Shown here in pieces: positions 11,334 through 24,059 of a DNA stretch of 64,000 nt. The DNA is from Limnoperna fortunei (taxonomy: Eukaryota; Mollusca; Bivalvia; Mytilida; Modiolidae). The notes beneath the pieces are model-generated. The model made no database searches, was not told where the DNA came from, and was given only the letters and a program-made list of their open reading frames with translations. The translations under genes were made by a program, and so were the position numbers. Location: positions 74,975,865-75,039,864 of the forward strand of contig OX104118.1 of the NCBI GenBank assembly GCA_944474755.1. Direction: 5' to 3'. Position 1 is the stretch's first letter; each line of letters starts with the position of its first letter.

Positions 11334-14300
11334 CGAAGATAATAATTGTTATTTATAAATTTGTTGATGGCAATGTCTTTAACTTTAACCTTGAGGTCAA
11401 AGTCTAATTGATTTTTTCTATGCAGTGTTGCACAGTTATGGCGGATATAGGAAAATAACATTAATTATCACAGACCTAAGATTTTCAAACATTAAACACT
11501 TTTCATTTGAAAAATACTCAATTGTATAACTAAAGAGGCAGACATTTGTCTTATTTTACAAATATAATGAGTGTCATATATAGTGCATACGTGAAATTAT
11601 GACATGTTTATCTCACTTGCACCTTATGTCAAGTTCAGCTATTGTGATCACTGGTGCTTATTGTCGTTGCCTTTAAAAGCACTATGTCAATCAAATGCAA
11701 TGTTAAAATTAATCATTTTTTGGGGGTATTAAATTTCAAAATTATATCCAATGCCCAACTTTTCAACCAAAATAACTGTACTATTAATAAAAAAGGAATA
11801 AACTGCATAGTATCAAAACTGCTTTTTAAGCAAATCGGGTTTAGATTTAAACTATAGTCCCATTTAATACTTGTAGTGTTGTTTTATACCATCGCATGTC
11901 ATGAAATAACGGTCAAAAAATAATTCAGATTACTAGTAATCCATATTCATAGTCAACAACTCAGTTCATTTACGCCTTTCCATTTATTAGATGGCTTGTA
12001 ATGCATGAATAGAACATGTTGATGATAAAACATACGGTTGGAAATGATGATGCATACATAATTATATGTACAGAAAATCATAGGTTTATTCCGTCGTGAT
12101 TTGTATTTTGGATACTCAGGTGTGTGTCTTATGACATTTTTTTGATGTGCACCATTTCTTAAAATCTGTCACATTTATAATTTGTATTTGACAAAATACC
12201 GCTGAAAATAATGTTATAAAGTGTTAACTGTTTACTTTAAATGGATCCTCCAGTATTAGCAGATGCGTCAATATGAATTCTTGACGTTTTATAATAATTG
12301 ATTTTGCAGTTTTATTACTTGTTTTGTTGCCTTTTTATGATAAAAATTGTTGTTTTACAGGTTATATAACTCAGATTTATTTCATATTATTGTACAATCT
12401 ACATTCATCAATACATATTTGATACTTTTCTCGTATGGCATCTTTCCTCCTGGATTTGAATTTTTCATGGATAATATGACAACGAATAACTCGACATGCA
12501 CGGGTTACTGTTCTGGAACCGAAATGTATCTTAGGGTTTATTTGGGTTGGGTTGTACACATTTTGCTTTTTCAAATTTTTCATGTTTTGAGTCTTAATCC
12601 GGACTTTTAACTGCCTTATCACTTTTGACTTTATTGTCACTAGGTTTACTTGCTATTTTCCTTTTACTTATATCATATGTACTTTTAATTAGCTGTCATT
12701 AAATCTAATCTAAGCATTGGGATGAATACCTATTACATGTTTTTCTACAAAATGTTCACACAAAAGTCAAACATAATATACCGCAGCATCCTATAATTTC
12801 TCCTTTACCTAAATAAATAAGAGTGATCTGCTGAACATATTATATGTAGCAGTATTATAAGTCAACAACGGTTGTCTCCATAGCATTCCGAAATTTTAAA
12901 ATAGAATGTTTGTAACATATTTATATAATATTCTTTAATATTAGTAATTCAAAGTTTTGCAAGTCAATCAGTTCCTATGATTTGACTAACATCAAGTGCA
13001 AACAATAATTTCTGTAGTAACCAAATGATATCAGACCAGTACACCGGCAAAAATGTGTTTCTGTTGATATTTCATTCCAGTCGGCAGGAAAAGGAAAACT
13101 CGGTTTTTAATCTTGTTTATGTACTATAAACACTTAGAAAGTGTCACGGTCGACATATGACTTTGTTGAATGTCACGGAATATCTGTGTCACAAATGACA
13201 ATTTATTTGTTTCGTTTGTCGTAACCACTTCACCTCCTTCTTACTGGATTATGACTGCCACGGATATGAGGTGATAATGGGTAGCACGTGTGGAAAATGA
13301 CTTGCTTACCCTTTTAAGTCGAGTTGCTCAACGATTGGTTTTTGTGTTTTGTGTCTGTTTGTTTTGCTGTTCTCTTTTGTTTAACAATGGTTTTGTTTCT
13401 TCTCGGTATCTTATTTCGTTTTTCACAAGAGGATGAAAATAGAAGCTGATCATAGTCTTTCAATGCACAGAAGGCTGAGAACACTCGGGACCTAGAGCAA
13501 TATATCTTAATGATTTTAATGGTTTTCATGAATTATCACACTTCATTCAGCAATGTAAAGAATTATCATAGAAATTTCATATCAATATTTAATATATATA
13601 AATATTAAATATTAATATTAAATTTTAAATATTAAATATATCAACATTTAGAAGCACGCAAATGGGTGAGTAACTGGCATTATTTTTTACGTTGAGGCTC
13701 TCTTATGGCAGCATTTGTTCATCTCTGAACTAACGAGTGTGAACCGGACTTAATGAATTTTTATCTTCTTTGAAAAGTTGATCTAATAGCCTATTGCTTT
13801 ATATTTGATGGCAACTATTAATCAAATAGGAAATTCGGAAAATTTCAAAATGAGCAAATTTAATTTAAAATGTATAGTATACAGATTTTTACTTATAAGA
13901 CAGAACAGAAATCAGCATGGATGGTCTTTAGATTCTCTCTAATTAAAATTGTATCCAATAGGCATGCCTGCTGCTTCCACCCCTTAATTGTCTAATAGGA
14001 CCTCATGCAATTTTCAAAGTTGTATTAAAAATCTATAATAAATTTAGTCAATGATATAGTTGTATATTAACTGTAATGACACTTAGAAAATGTTTTTTAT
14101 ATATATCGCCTATTTAGAGATTGTTTGGCAAACTAGCATTTACATTTGATTGGTGATTATAAAAATGTTGCTTCATTTGGGGGCATTGGTAAGCCAAATT
14201 ACTAAATCAAACGATCTAGGAAGCCTCTTGTTTGTTATTGTGAATAAACACCAACACGTGGACAAATGTAACTACAACGAGGTATACAAGGTTAGTGATA

Positions 14301-15285
14301 AACTAGATTGTCTAAAGAAGGTTATTATATAAATAAAAGCTACTAAAAGTGAATTCCAGCTGATTATATAGCTGGAAAATTTGAAATTTTTATCTATGAA
14401 GAGTCACAAACGAATCATTCTCCTATTCCAACGTTTTATAAAAGTTTTTATAAAATGTAAATTTTCAAGTGGGAATAGGCGGATAACATAAGTGCAAACA
14501 AAAGATTATACTGTATAAACATTATTTAAGTAATATTAATCAAATATTGATTGGGTACTGGTAAATAAGTTATTTTGTATGTACACAATCATTAAACCAC
14601 ATGTTGTGGAACAAACATTATAAATTCACTGCACATACTTCTATATCAGTTAATAAATCCATTGAAGGTATTGGATGCTGCATTGTTATAATTTAATTGT
14701 TAAGTAATCTAATCATTAGGTATTAAAATCGGTTAATTTCACTTTTGGATGCTCTCTTACCAACTGTTATGCACGTATCATGGTCAGGTAATTATTAGCT
14801 TTCTCGTGCATACGTAGTTTGATGTATTAAAGATGTTTTGAGTGGTTCTGAACATGTTTCTGCAACATGCTATGCATTTCTATAGAAGATTATAATCCTC
14901 GCTCCTGTATTGCGTAGTGGTTCCATGAGTGTCTATACAGAAATTTATGATAAAGTCCGTAAAGGGAGTGTCTCTGATGTTAGTACCTACCCGATATTTG
15001 TCTGTTGAGGCAGTAAGCCATATATTTTGACATCAGCAAAAGAAATTTTTGAAGGGCAGAGGAACGGCAAACAAGTTCATGAATGTTTTCGTCGTCTTTG
15101 TTTGGACATGTTTCTTATGTTGTTCTACAGATTCTTCGGATGTAGTAGAAAACACAACCATTTGAGTGTACGGAGAACTGTTCCACATACATGGTTAATT
15201 TTCCTTTATTGACATTATAGTGATTGCTTGCTAGTTTAATATTTCTTTTTATATATAAATTTATTTACGGTCTAATAAAGACAAA
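11334..15285. other. intergenic, no gene supported
   Basis: AT-rich sequence between the TPR gene and the PHYHIP-like locus. It holds only short open frames without family resemblance, and an AT-palindromic patch at about 13575-13640. An AATAAA-type signal near 11787 could serve the TPR gene, but its distance from the stop makes that doubtful. Confidence 0.5.
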
Positions 15286-15499
15286 AAATAGCTTTATAAA
15301 TTTGACCTTTACATGGCGTCACATGGAAGTTTTAATATTACTTGTAGAAAATCTGTCCTAACTGAATTGTTTACATTGTTTTCAACAAATTAAATATGGA
15401 CGTCAGATATGGCTACGTAACTTTCTGTGTTTTTTATTTGAGATTATCATATTAACTGTGTTACTAGTGTATTTATCCTAGTTACCGCATTGAACAAAT

Positions 15500-15770
15500 A
15501 TGGACCAACAACATGTAAGTACAATAAAAAAGAACTGCTTTTAATGAAATATTATACTCATATCTTAATGCGTTTCCTTTTTTTCAGTAGACTGCACCGT
15601 TACAATTTATTAGGAATTCTTTTTCGACAAAGCGCGTTCTTTTACAAGAATTAAAAACATTAAAGTTCTAAACTCTGTAAATCATCGTGAGAATATCAAT
15701 GGCCTTAAGACGATCTAAACAAATGGAGAGTATGACCATGTTGTCTGTTTCAGTGAGATGGACTTGACAT
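15500..15770 (+). pseudogene. decayed copy of PHYHIP-like exons 1-2
   Basis: 15500-15514 reads MDQQH followed by GTAAGT, matching exon 1 of the intact gene (MDQRH, GTAAGT at 18206). The 5' flanks (15430-15499 and 18120-18190) also match. 15588-15770 has an acceptor and a 3' half reading KVLNSVNHRENINGLKTI, a stop, then YDHVVC, parallel to KSLKSVDHSVHIYGLKMI and YTDVVC in exon 2. The in-frame TAA, an exon of 183 nt instead of 295, and no later exons mark it as a partial tandem duplicate that decayed. 15776-17950 holds nothing else I can identify. Confidence 0.7.
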
Positions 15771-18190
15771 GTAGGTATTTAATTGGTCCAACTACTCTCA
15801 TTAATATATTTATTACTGTTTAACCCAGCAGCTTATGCCATCGTTTTTTAAAAGTGTATTACTTGCAATTTTGCGGGTGAATTTTTGTCCTGCCTTTAAA
15901 TTTACCTTCAATGGTAACATCATACATATTTCAAAATTATCCAGTTAATAACTTTGCTAAGCTTACCAGTTAAGGTTATATTTAAACGTTTGATTTGGTA
16001 CATGTACTACAAAAATACCGCTATTCATTAAAAAATGAGTAGATAACTATTTCGCACACTGACTAGAATTATTCATATATTCGTATTTGTCTTTTCTTTT
16101 TGAGAAATTTAAATTAACAACCTATCAAAAAATGTATGTACATTATTAACGATCCATCTTTCTTATGGAAAAGTAACATCTATATTGCAGAAAATTCACA
16201 TTCCATATAGCATTTGTTCAAACATTCTCAACAAATTGTCTTTTTTCATGTCTCCACTAGAACTTGTTTATTACTCTCTTTTTATACCCTAGAGTATTCT
16301 TGAATGGGAAATCTAAAAAAATCATTGTATTCCCATCTTTCTTTTTGACCTTTACCATGCCCATATTTAAAACTGTGTGTATGGTCTCGTTAAGTGTCTT
16401 CGACGGAAAGGTGTTTTCGATGGTTGATTTATTTTTAGCTCTGCTGGTCATGTGCATAACTACTTCCGTGTTTATATATATAGCCAAACCCCAAACCTGG
16501 CGAGGGTGACTTATATAGGAGAACTTTAAATAATAATGCCTCCTAAAAAAATCAAGTGCACTTTTCTTAATTCACATGTCATTTTCCGACATTTTTCTTA
16601 CGTTCTTTCAAGCTTGGCAACAGATTTCATCAGTTCTCACTATTGATCACTCTTACTTAACTTTAATTGTCGTCTGCACATCCCGGTAGCCATTTCGGTG
16701 TTTTGCTAAAGCGTAATCATGTGACTTTAAGAGTTACCCTTGGAATTTGAGTGTCTAAAGGGGAAGTATCTTAATAAAATAAATCACAAGAGAAGTTTAT
16801 CACAGTCCAAATGACAATTGACTTATTTCAATATATGAGGATCTTAATGGTATTCATGTGCACTCGCCTTGTTGACTGCATAAGTGTGCAGACAATAACC
16901 TTTTTTATTTTATTTTTTATAATTTTTTTTAAGTTTTTCAGACTCACTACAAACGCATGAAATACAGAAAGTGGTATCCCACTCAAATAATTAATGCTCT
17001 GAAGTGTAAAAGATACGACCATATTATAAGGCTACTTAAATAAAATTCAATGTAGATATTTCTGTTATGTTCGATGAATAATGTATTACACAATATAAAG
17101 CCTCAAATTGTTGTCTAGTCGAAAACACCTTACGTTCTTATCTAAAACACTCCTAACACTATGTTAAATCAAGTGTGTATGGTACTATAAAAGCATATGG
17201 ATTGATAAAAACTTGTCGAAAACATGACCCTGGGTACTAATTGAATTCAGGATAAAAGAACAAATTGTGTTTATCTACCAATGCACGAAGTTCACTGACA
17301 AATATTACCCTATCGAACATATCTTAAACCAGCATATTTCTGTACACGTATCGATTAATGTGCTCTCTATAATTGTTTCGATACCTCTTACTATACTTAG
17401 ATATGCCACCTCTAGAAAAACTTTCATGTTTTTCAACATTTTACGAACTAGTTTCATGGGAATTAGATAAAATATTTCTTAGACCCAACAATGATTTAAT
17501 ACCAACATGGACCATTTCAGAACGCCGATTAACTATGAAATAATTGTTCATTTCAAAAAGTGTAATCTGAGATCTACAAAATGATCATAAACTCGACCAA
17601 ACGCGGTAGCAGTTTTCCATTTTGTCAGGCAAACACCCGTCGGAAAGACACGGCAAAGTTTACTTTAGTAAGTCTATAACCAAGTGAGCTAAAGAAGTAC
17701 TCCGATAACTCAGTTGATTTTGACAAAGTACGCAGATAGGCCTCATGTTACACATGTAATATTTCACCATCTGCACCTGTTAAGTGTATGAGAACATGCT
17801 ATTATAGCACATAACTCTTATTGTAATACTATTTTGAAACAATGACCTTTTAAATAATAATTCAAACCACCACAATGAATCTCACTGTATGTATTGTTAG
17901 CATTTCTTTTTATACATGCAGTATTATATTACTAGTGTTTATATGCTTCTATTTATATCTTTATTTATGACAAAAATAGTTTTGTAATGATGGCACAGGG
18001 AAGTTTAAACATTAAAAAAATCAATAAATATCCTCTACTTTTGGAAAATCAGTAATAACTAACTCAGCTTTTTCGAAACTAAATATTTTAGTTTTTATTT
18101 TACATATTTTCTAGATTATCATATACGACTTCTTGGTTTAGTCAGTGGGTTTATTATTGTGTTTATTCTGGTTACCTGCACTGAACAAAT

Positions 18191-18205
18191 ATGGACCAAC
18201 GACAT
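18191..18205 (+). CDS. PHYHIPL: PHYHIP-like, exon 1 (MDQRH)
   Basis: A five-codon coding part of the first exon: ATG in AACAAATATGG, donor CAT|GTAAGT. It is conserved in the decayed upstream copy (MDQQH), which supports its being a real exon. The alternative frame through 18120-18205 is hydrophobic but would enter exon 2 in the wrong phase. Confidence 0.6.
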
Positions 18206-18691
18206 GTAAGTTCAATAAATAAATGAAATGCTTTTTGATGACATGTTATCATATGCCGAATTTTAATGCCGTTATAATCCGATATTAGTTTTATGATTTG
18301 TCAGATCAACGGCAGAATTTAGTCGTGGAAATGCATAAAATGAACTTGGAAAATGATTTGTTGATCATTTTCCGTATATGGATAATGTGACATAATTTTA
18401 GTAAAATCGTGATAATTTGCATACTGTAACAACCATTCCGTAGAAAGAATCCAGTAATTTACATTTACGACACCTTTCCAAGATGCAACACACCATTTTC
18501 GGGGTTCTCAATGTTTTTTCATGCAGTAAATCAAATTAAACAGAGACACGAAATCCAATTAATACACAACTCACAACGGGTTATTAAAAACGGTTATAAT
18601 TATCATCACGTATCAATAATGATCGATCTTAAACACGAAACCGATTTAAAAAAATGGTGACACTGTCGAAAGATATCAAGATTTACCATGG

Positions 18692-18727
<36 letters not shown>

Positions 18728-21700
18728 ACTACTTTTTGACATAAATTATTTATTTCACAACGTAAGTAGAGAATTAAAAGCATTGTCATTTATTTATTGA
18801 TTATTTATATTGCAGATCCCCTTATGGTCATGGTTGTTTGGTATCAAAGACATAAAAGATAAAACCATTACGATGAAGATAACAGCTCCAACTAATTTTC
18901 TGTTTGACTTAATCTTCATATTAATTACTGATTTATCGGACTCTTCATCTACAAGTGTCTTGATCTGTCCACACCAAAATACACAAATTGTTTCAATGAA
19001 AAAAAGTCTAAAATCTGTGGATCACAGTGTGCATATCTATGGCCTTAAGATGATTACAGATACTGGGCAGTATACTGATGTTGTTTGCTACGGTCAAAAG
19101 AGCCTTACAGGTATTTAACCTATTCAAAAGGAGCGTTTGCAGGTATTTTCTTATGACAGATATTTATATTAAACATGCATACTACAAAACAATCTTATAG
19201 TACAAGTTAATTAAGATCTGCTGTTCAATGTGTATAAGGCTTGCAAATAGGTGATACTCTAGTTTGGGGAGTCGTCATGTAAAATAAAGAAAGCCTGTCC
19301 GTGGAATATCTTGGTTTACTTATTTTGGAGAAAACCACTACACTTTTTGCACGATATAGACATATTTTGCAGGTGGTATTCAAAATGTCATTGGTCCACG
19401 AAATTTTCAAATTGATTTATTGTTAACTTTATATTATCATTCTGAATAAAGTTGAAAAATGCTTTTTAGACCTGAGGTTGCAACCATTCAATCAAGTAAA
19501 CTTAATAGTGGTAAATTTTGTTATATCCGAATAACTTAATTTTTTTAAAACTTTTACTTACAGAAATATTTTAGATATCTGTTTAGTAGCTTAGGGTTAA
19601 CCTTCTTGTGGGTATATATTATCACGTCATTTGCCCAATAACTGTCTGTGTTCCATACGGATGTTCGTAGGTACAACTGATGTTGGGGTTTATTTGTAGT
19701 TACTGGAGAAAATATAACAATAAATCTACACTTACAGAATTATGAAGCAGAGATTTTCCCACTTTCAAATCCAACGCAGGTAATTCTTTATTTATGTTCA
19801 TACGTTCTAAACGTATGGTCTATTTTTTTATTTTAAGCTAGTTTGCTTCAATATGTTTATTTATTAAGTTTACTAAATAACATACCTGGAAATAAAATCT
19901 GTAAAAAATCGATCAGGTTTTTGTTTTGTTTGTAAATGATAACAGTACAGTTTCATAGTAAAATAATCTAACTAAATACAATGTTTTCATAGAAATACCT
20001 TTGAAATTTTTACACCGTAAGCTGTAAGTTATTTGAGTGGAACGGCGGATGGGCACTAGCCATTGTTAATGGTTACCTTATTTTTGTTAGTCATTATATA
20101 CCTTGTTTCTTGTATTACTGCATATACAGAAATAAATAATAAAATGTTGTTCTTTGTTTTGCAGGGCACATTACCAGTACTTATCCATCGTCATCCCCCA
20201 TCTGTCTATCGCCTTGATGTAAATCACCATTTTGCAACTGACCAAGATTTCATTGTAATTGTTAAGTATAAAAGCCAGCTAAAGTGTTGTTTTCTCACAA
20301 GTCAACGTTTGCAGTTGACATTCCCTTTTGAATTACCTTCTGCGTCAGTAATAAGCTGCAAAGTTGTAACTGCACAACGACAAGAATACATATTTGGAAG
20401 TCACTGGATAGCAGAAACGACATCTCACAGCAAATTAATTACTTTCAATACATGTAAGTTTGACCTTCCTTTACATGTATTATTCTTTTATAACTTAAAA
20501 ATAGTATTATACTGTTGCACGGTAACGAACATAGGTCAATTTTCTGTGTCGAAAACTTATTTATATATTTTATGTCCCATACAATACAGTATATGCATTC
20601 GTTTTTTTTTATTGTTAAATAATATTGATCCTTTAAGTTTAAATGAATGCATCTATTTCGTGTAATGTTATTGTGGTCAATATTGGCGAATCCCAATAGA
20701 CTCAGGTAACTATGAATACATTATGTTTTGTAAACTTGTTATCGTCCCGAATATAGATGAAATATTTCCGGTTAATCATTTTTTGTTTTTGTTGTTCGTT
20801 GGGGTTATTCATTATGTCATATGTCTTTGTCTTAAACATGATTTTGTTATTGTCCTGTGGGTTTCAATAATATTGACCGTTCATTTTTTACTTTCGATTA
20901 ATTTGTTTGTTAGTTTCTGAAGCATCCAAATTTATACTAAACATTTGTATATGACTGCAGATGAACCGTTCACTGTTGAAGTTATTTTTATGTTTAAATG
21001 GTGTTGAACGCTACTATTAGCAATTTTCAGATATATCATGACATCCACTTTTTATTGTGGGAGGAAACCGGTGTACCCGGAGAAAAACCCGTTATCGATA
21101 ACGGTAGGATAAATGGCAATCATTGTCAATTAATATTGGAGTCGAGTTCACACTGCCCGCAGTAAGACTCGAAAACGCAACATCAGTGTTACAGACCACG
21201 TGATCAAAAGAAGATTAACAACTTTAACCACCGAGGCCCCCAAGGTTGAAAATAAATACAAGAAATGTCAAGGTTTACTGTCATCTGTTCTATTTTGTAA
21301 AACTTGATACGACCGTTATTTTATATTAAGGTGATGGAAATTTTACATGCGAATCCTGAGTGATAATTATAATTCTAATTTATTTGGTCCGATTTATAAA
21401 CTTCCTTAGTACAAGTAAATTTTTTATTGCGTTGTTTATTTGATTTAATGTAAATAGTGCATTATGTTCATTTGTTTTTTATCACTTCGTGTTCCTTATA
21501 TGAATTTAAAATTATATTATTTTTTCAGTTTTATCGTTTATGGACAATTTCAGATTATTTAACATGGCCGTCCAGTTTGATCAACGCAGAGGAACATGTG
21601 GTTTGAAGCCCATTCAATACTTTTATAGAAATAAGTCGATCGAGTATTTCAACGTAATCGTGAATCATTTAAACGGCGAAATGATACCATACTTAAAGAG

Positions 21701-22205
21701 TAATGGCGGGGATCAAGGCTCAGTTCTTAATGGGCGACTTTCTGGCTTATTTTTCAGCACATATCTAGAGGACCAAACAAACAAACCCAGTCCTCAATCG
21801 CACTATGGACCAATACGGCTTTATATTAAGGCCCAATTGATGTTTAATCCTTTCTGTAATTTGTATTTTGCGGACTTTTACTGTCACTACAAAAGACATC
21901 ACGTGGCTATTATTCTGACTCCAACCGTATCGTCTTGCAACTTGTTTTGTCAACAATATTTACTTCCGCTGAATATTTATAGCAATCCATACTTATGTCT
22001 TCGTTTCGATACTAATGGATCCCTTGTTGTGCTCGCCAACATGAACGTTACAGTTGAAGTATTCTATACTGAAACTATAAATGTACTTGCTGCTTTACGT
22101 GCAAATTTCGGAAATGTTGAAGCAACCCCAACTATTGGTAGGGGATTTGCCCCGCCGACGGGCATACCGAAAAATCCCACATGTGAAATATGCAACTTAA
22201 AATGA
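18191..22205 (+). CDS. PHYHIPL: PHYHIP-like protein (phytanoyl-CoA hydroxylase-interacting protein family)
   Basis: Complete five-exon model: 18191-18205, 18816-19110, 19700-19779, 20165-20453 and 21529-22205. All introns are GT-AG, the phases agree (0, 1, 0, 1), and the total is 451 residues plus stop. The last exon encodes the family's conserved C-terminal domain. It is recognised by FYRNKSIEYFN, GSVLNGRLSGLFFSTYLED, FNPFCNLYFADFYC, VEVFYTE and the terminal CEIC pair. Vertebrate PHYHIP/PHYHIPL are about 330-380 residues, with a fibronectin-III-like domain before this one. Here about 225 residues precede it with no obvious FN3 signature, so that part looks lineage-specific. The vertebrate proteins bind phytanoyl-CoA hydroxylase; the molluscan role is unknown. 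No signal peptide is evident in this frame. The MDQRH start was chosen because exon 2 is entered in phase 0 and exon 1 has an ATG in that phase. Confidence 0.8.
18695..18724. repeat. (AT)n microsatellite
   Basis: Thirty bases of pure AT dinucleotide in the first intron of the PHYHIP-like gene. Confidence 0.95.
18816..19110 (+). CDS. PHYHIPL: PHYHIP-like, exon 2
   Basis: Acceptor TTATTTATATTGCAG, donor ACAG|GTATTT. It encodes 98 codons plus one base, from IPLWSWLFGIKDIKDKT through VLICPHQNT to VVCYGQKSLT. The function of this N-terminal region is not recognised. Confidence 0.75.
19700..19779 (+). CDS. PHYHIPL: PHYHIP-like, exon 3
   Basis: Acceptor GGTTTATTTGTAG, donor CAG|GTAATT. Two leading bases complete Val; then TGENITINLHLQNYEAEI runs to NPTQ in phase 0. 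Confidence 0.75.
20165..20453 (+). CDS. PHYHIPL: PHYHIP-like, exon 4
   Basis: Acceptor TTTGTTTTGCAG, donor ACAT|GTAAGT. It reads GTLPVLIHRHPPSVYRLDV onward to HSKLITFNT. Alternating hydrophobic residues suggest beta strands. Reading continues past the donor to 20665 only by chance. Confidence 0.8.
21010..21250 (+). repeat. dispersed repeat (SINE-like), copy 1
   Basis: This block shares AGCTATATCATGGC, CAGTTTTTATTGGGGGAGGAA and CCGGAGTACCCGGAGA-type segments, a GAGTCGAGT/TGCCCGCAGT stretch and an AACCACC tail with 26835-27075. The front part is also present at 61735-61870. Intronic in the PHYHIP-like gene. The class (SINE or MITE) cannot be settled from three partial copies. Confidence 0.7.
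21529..22205 (+). CDS. PHYHIPL: PHYHIP-like, terminal exon (conserved C-terminal domain)
   Basis: Acceptor TATTATTTTTTCAG; two bases complete Phe, then LSFMDNFRLFNMAVQFDQRR. It carries the conserved block with NLYFADFYCHYKRHHVAIIL and FCQQYLLPLNIYSNPYLCLRF, and ends NPTCEICNLK. 225 codons, intact, TGA stop. Confidence 0.9.
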
Positions 22206-22296
22206 AAAAGCGTTGTAGCTATAAATCATGACGGAGTTAATTTTGGTACGCTACATGTGAAACATGCAACACAAGACAACAAATGTATCAAGAGGA

Positions 22297-22302
22297 AATA
22301 AA
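22297..22302 (+). terminator. polyadenylation signal AATAAA of the PHYHIP-like gene
   Basis: AATAAA 92 bp after the stop; a second candidate lies near 22483. From about 22310 to 23730 I see no further gene. Confidence 0.5.
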
Positions 22303-23733
22303 TTTCATTTATGTTTAATTCATGTTAGTTAATCCGTTTTGAAAAAAGTTTCATGATAGTTATGTATAGATAATCCGATTTGAGTAAAAAAAAGAAATCA
22401 TCATATAAATGAATTCAAGCGAGGGCAATGGGTAAGATTTTTATGTTAGTTTTCTGCCATTCTGCTGCGATGTCACAAGGAAATAAAATTTATGTTCGTT
22501 TCTATATCCAACTATTTGTGTTGTATTGCATTATCTTTTACATATTGTACATATTGTAATAGGTAACATTTTGTCAACGAATATGGCAAATTCATTTATC
22601 ATTTCAAAACATTCAAATGGTTAATTTATAGATAATATTACTTTAATGACTTTATATAAATCACTAATCAGATTATTTAATAATGTTGAGTGTTAGCGTG
22701 TTTCAACAAATGGTTATTCATTATCTCTTACTCTTATTAAAATGCCATTTGCTTCAATTTCCTCGAGGCAATGCAAAATATCCTTTTTCCAAATGTACAA
22801 ATTCAATCAGTTTAATTTTAGGACCGTAATATGAATATTATATTAGATATACGCTGTTTCTATGACGTTGCCTCATTATAATGTCAATACATTGCATACA
22901 TTGGTAATACATGGACATGTGATAATCAAATACAAATTACCTCGTTTTCTGTCACGACATCACGACATTGTGCACATCTCGCATGTCTTTGTTTTCAAAG
23001 TAAGCATCATTCTGTGATTATTGACCAAATACAACAGTATAATCAAAATGAAGATTTATAATCATATCTGGTTCAAATGGTGGTCTCGGTAGACTTGAGT
23101 ATAACTTCAAGATATGGTCATCAATCGTATCAAAGACTCCAAGATTAAAAATATTTACAACGCCATACGCTCGTTTTCGTCTCATCAAGACTTATCACCA
23201 TCATAGTTAAAACCAACAATATTGGAAGGCCAGAATAGAAGATAAGAGAGAATGATCTGCCGGAAGAGTTTGAGCAAGTAATACGAGTATGATCCAATCA
23301 TTTTATTAAATTATAGGAAATCCTGTCTATTATTTATTTGTTAACAGTGCAAATATCCCGCGATTTCACTTATTATTTTGAAAATTGTCAATAATTTAGT
23401 CTAATACCTGCGGTTTTGCTAGATGAGAACTTGATAGGACATAAGTCAAACAAGTGTGAATTTGAATTATATTGTCAATATATTCTTTTGGCCATAACAA
23501 GTGTGCCCCCTTTCAGTCCCATATATCTCAAAAGTCATAAAATGGTAAAACCAAACCATAAGATTTTGCTGTTGTATCTGCAACATGTGCAAACCGTTTG
23601 AAATAGCTAAAAGGTATTTTATGCAGAGTGTACTGGCAAATAATCCTGTCAAAATAAAGCTTAAAACAAAACATTTATAAGAATGCAAACCAAAACGGCC
23701 CTTTCGAACCAGTGTATCTCAAAATAAAACAAA

Positions 23734-23875
23734 ATGTTAACACCTGACGAAAACTCATACAATGAGGAATTCAATTACAAATACAACACCATGTTCAGTA
23801 TTAAAAATAAAAACTTTACAAACACTAAAAATATGAAACAGAAACATTGTATGAGTTTTCGTCATGTGTCAACAT
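23734..23875. mobile_element. 142 bp MITE-like element with 31 bp terminal inverted repeats
   Basis: Left end ATGTTAACACCTGACGAAAA continuing CTCATACAATG. The right end is its inverse with two mismatches (CATTGTATGAG, then TTTTCGTCATGTGTCAACAT). The interior is AT-rich and non-coding. Size and structure fit a non-autonomous DNA element. Target-site duplication is unclear. Confidence 0.75.
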
Positions 23876-24059
23876 AACGCCACTTTTTATGTAATGTAAC
23901 TTTGTATTGGAGGAAGGTAGCCGAACTACCAGGTGAGACCCAGTACTTCGGCAGAATTTATAGTAGATAGATAACTAACTATCTGACTACTCGGCTATCG
24001 ATGCCCCTCTTTGTTCTTATGAACAATGATAAATCTCCAATTTGTGGCATTTTCCCTTC

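Noticed and set aside
12347..12640. Overlapping 87-codon frames on both strands, the plus one preceded by TGTTTTACAG
   Set aside because: Plus frame is hydrophobic and low-complexity without family resemblance; no partner exons in phase were found nearby.
15027..15212. 61-codon frame (KEIFEGQRNGKQVHECFRR)
   Set aside because: No recognisable family, no splice partners and no match to the PHYHIP-like exons nearby.
18120..18205. Hydrophobic frame (GLVSGFIIVFILVTC) as a signal-anchor first exon of the PHYHIP-like gene
   Set aside because: In this frame the junction to 18816 leads to a stop within about 14 codons, whereas the MDQRH frame runs through all five exons.
20723..20920. 65-codon strongly hydrophobic frame
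   Set aside because: In an intron of the PHYHIP-like gene; TTT-rich sequence gives phenylalanine and leucine runs by chance.
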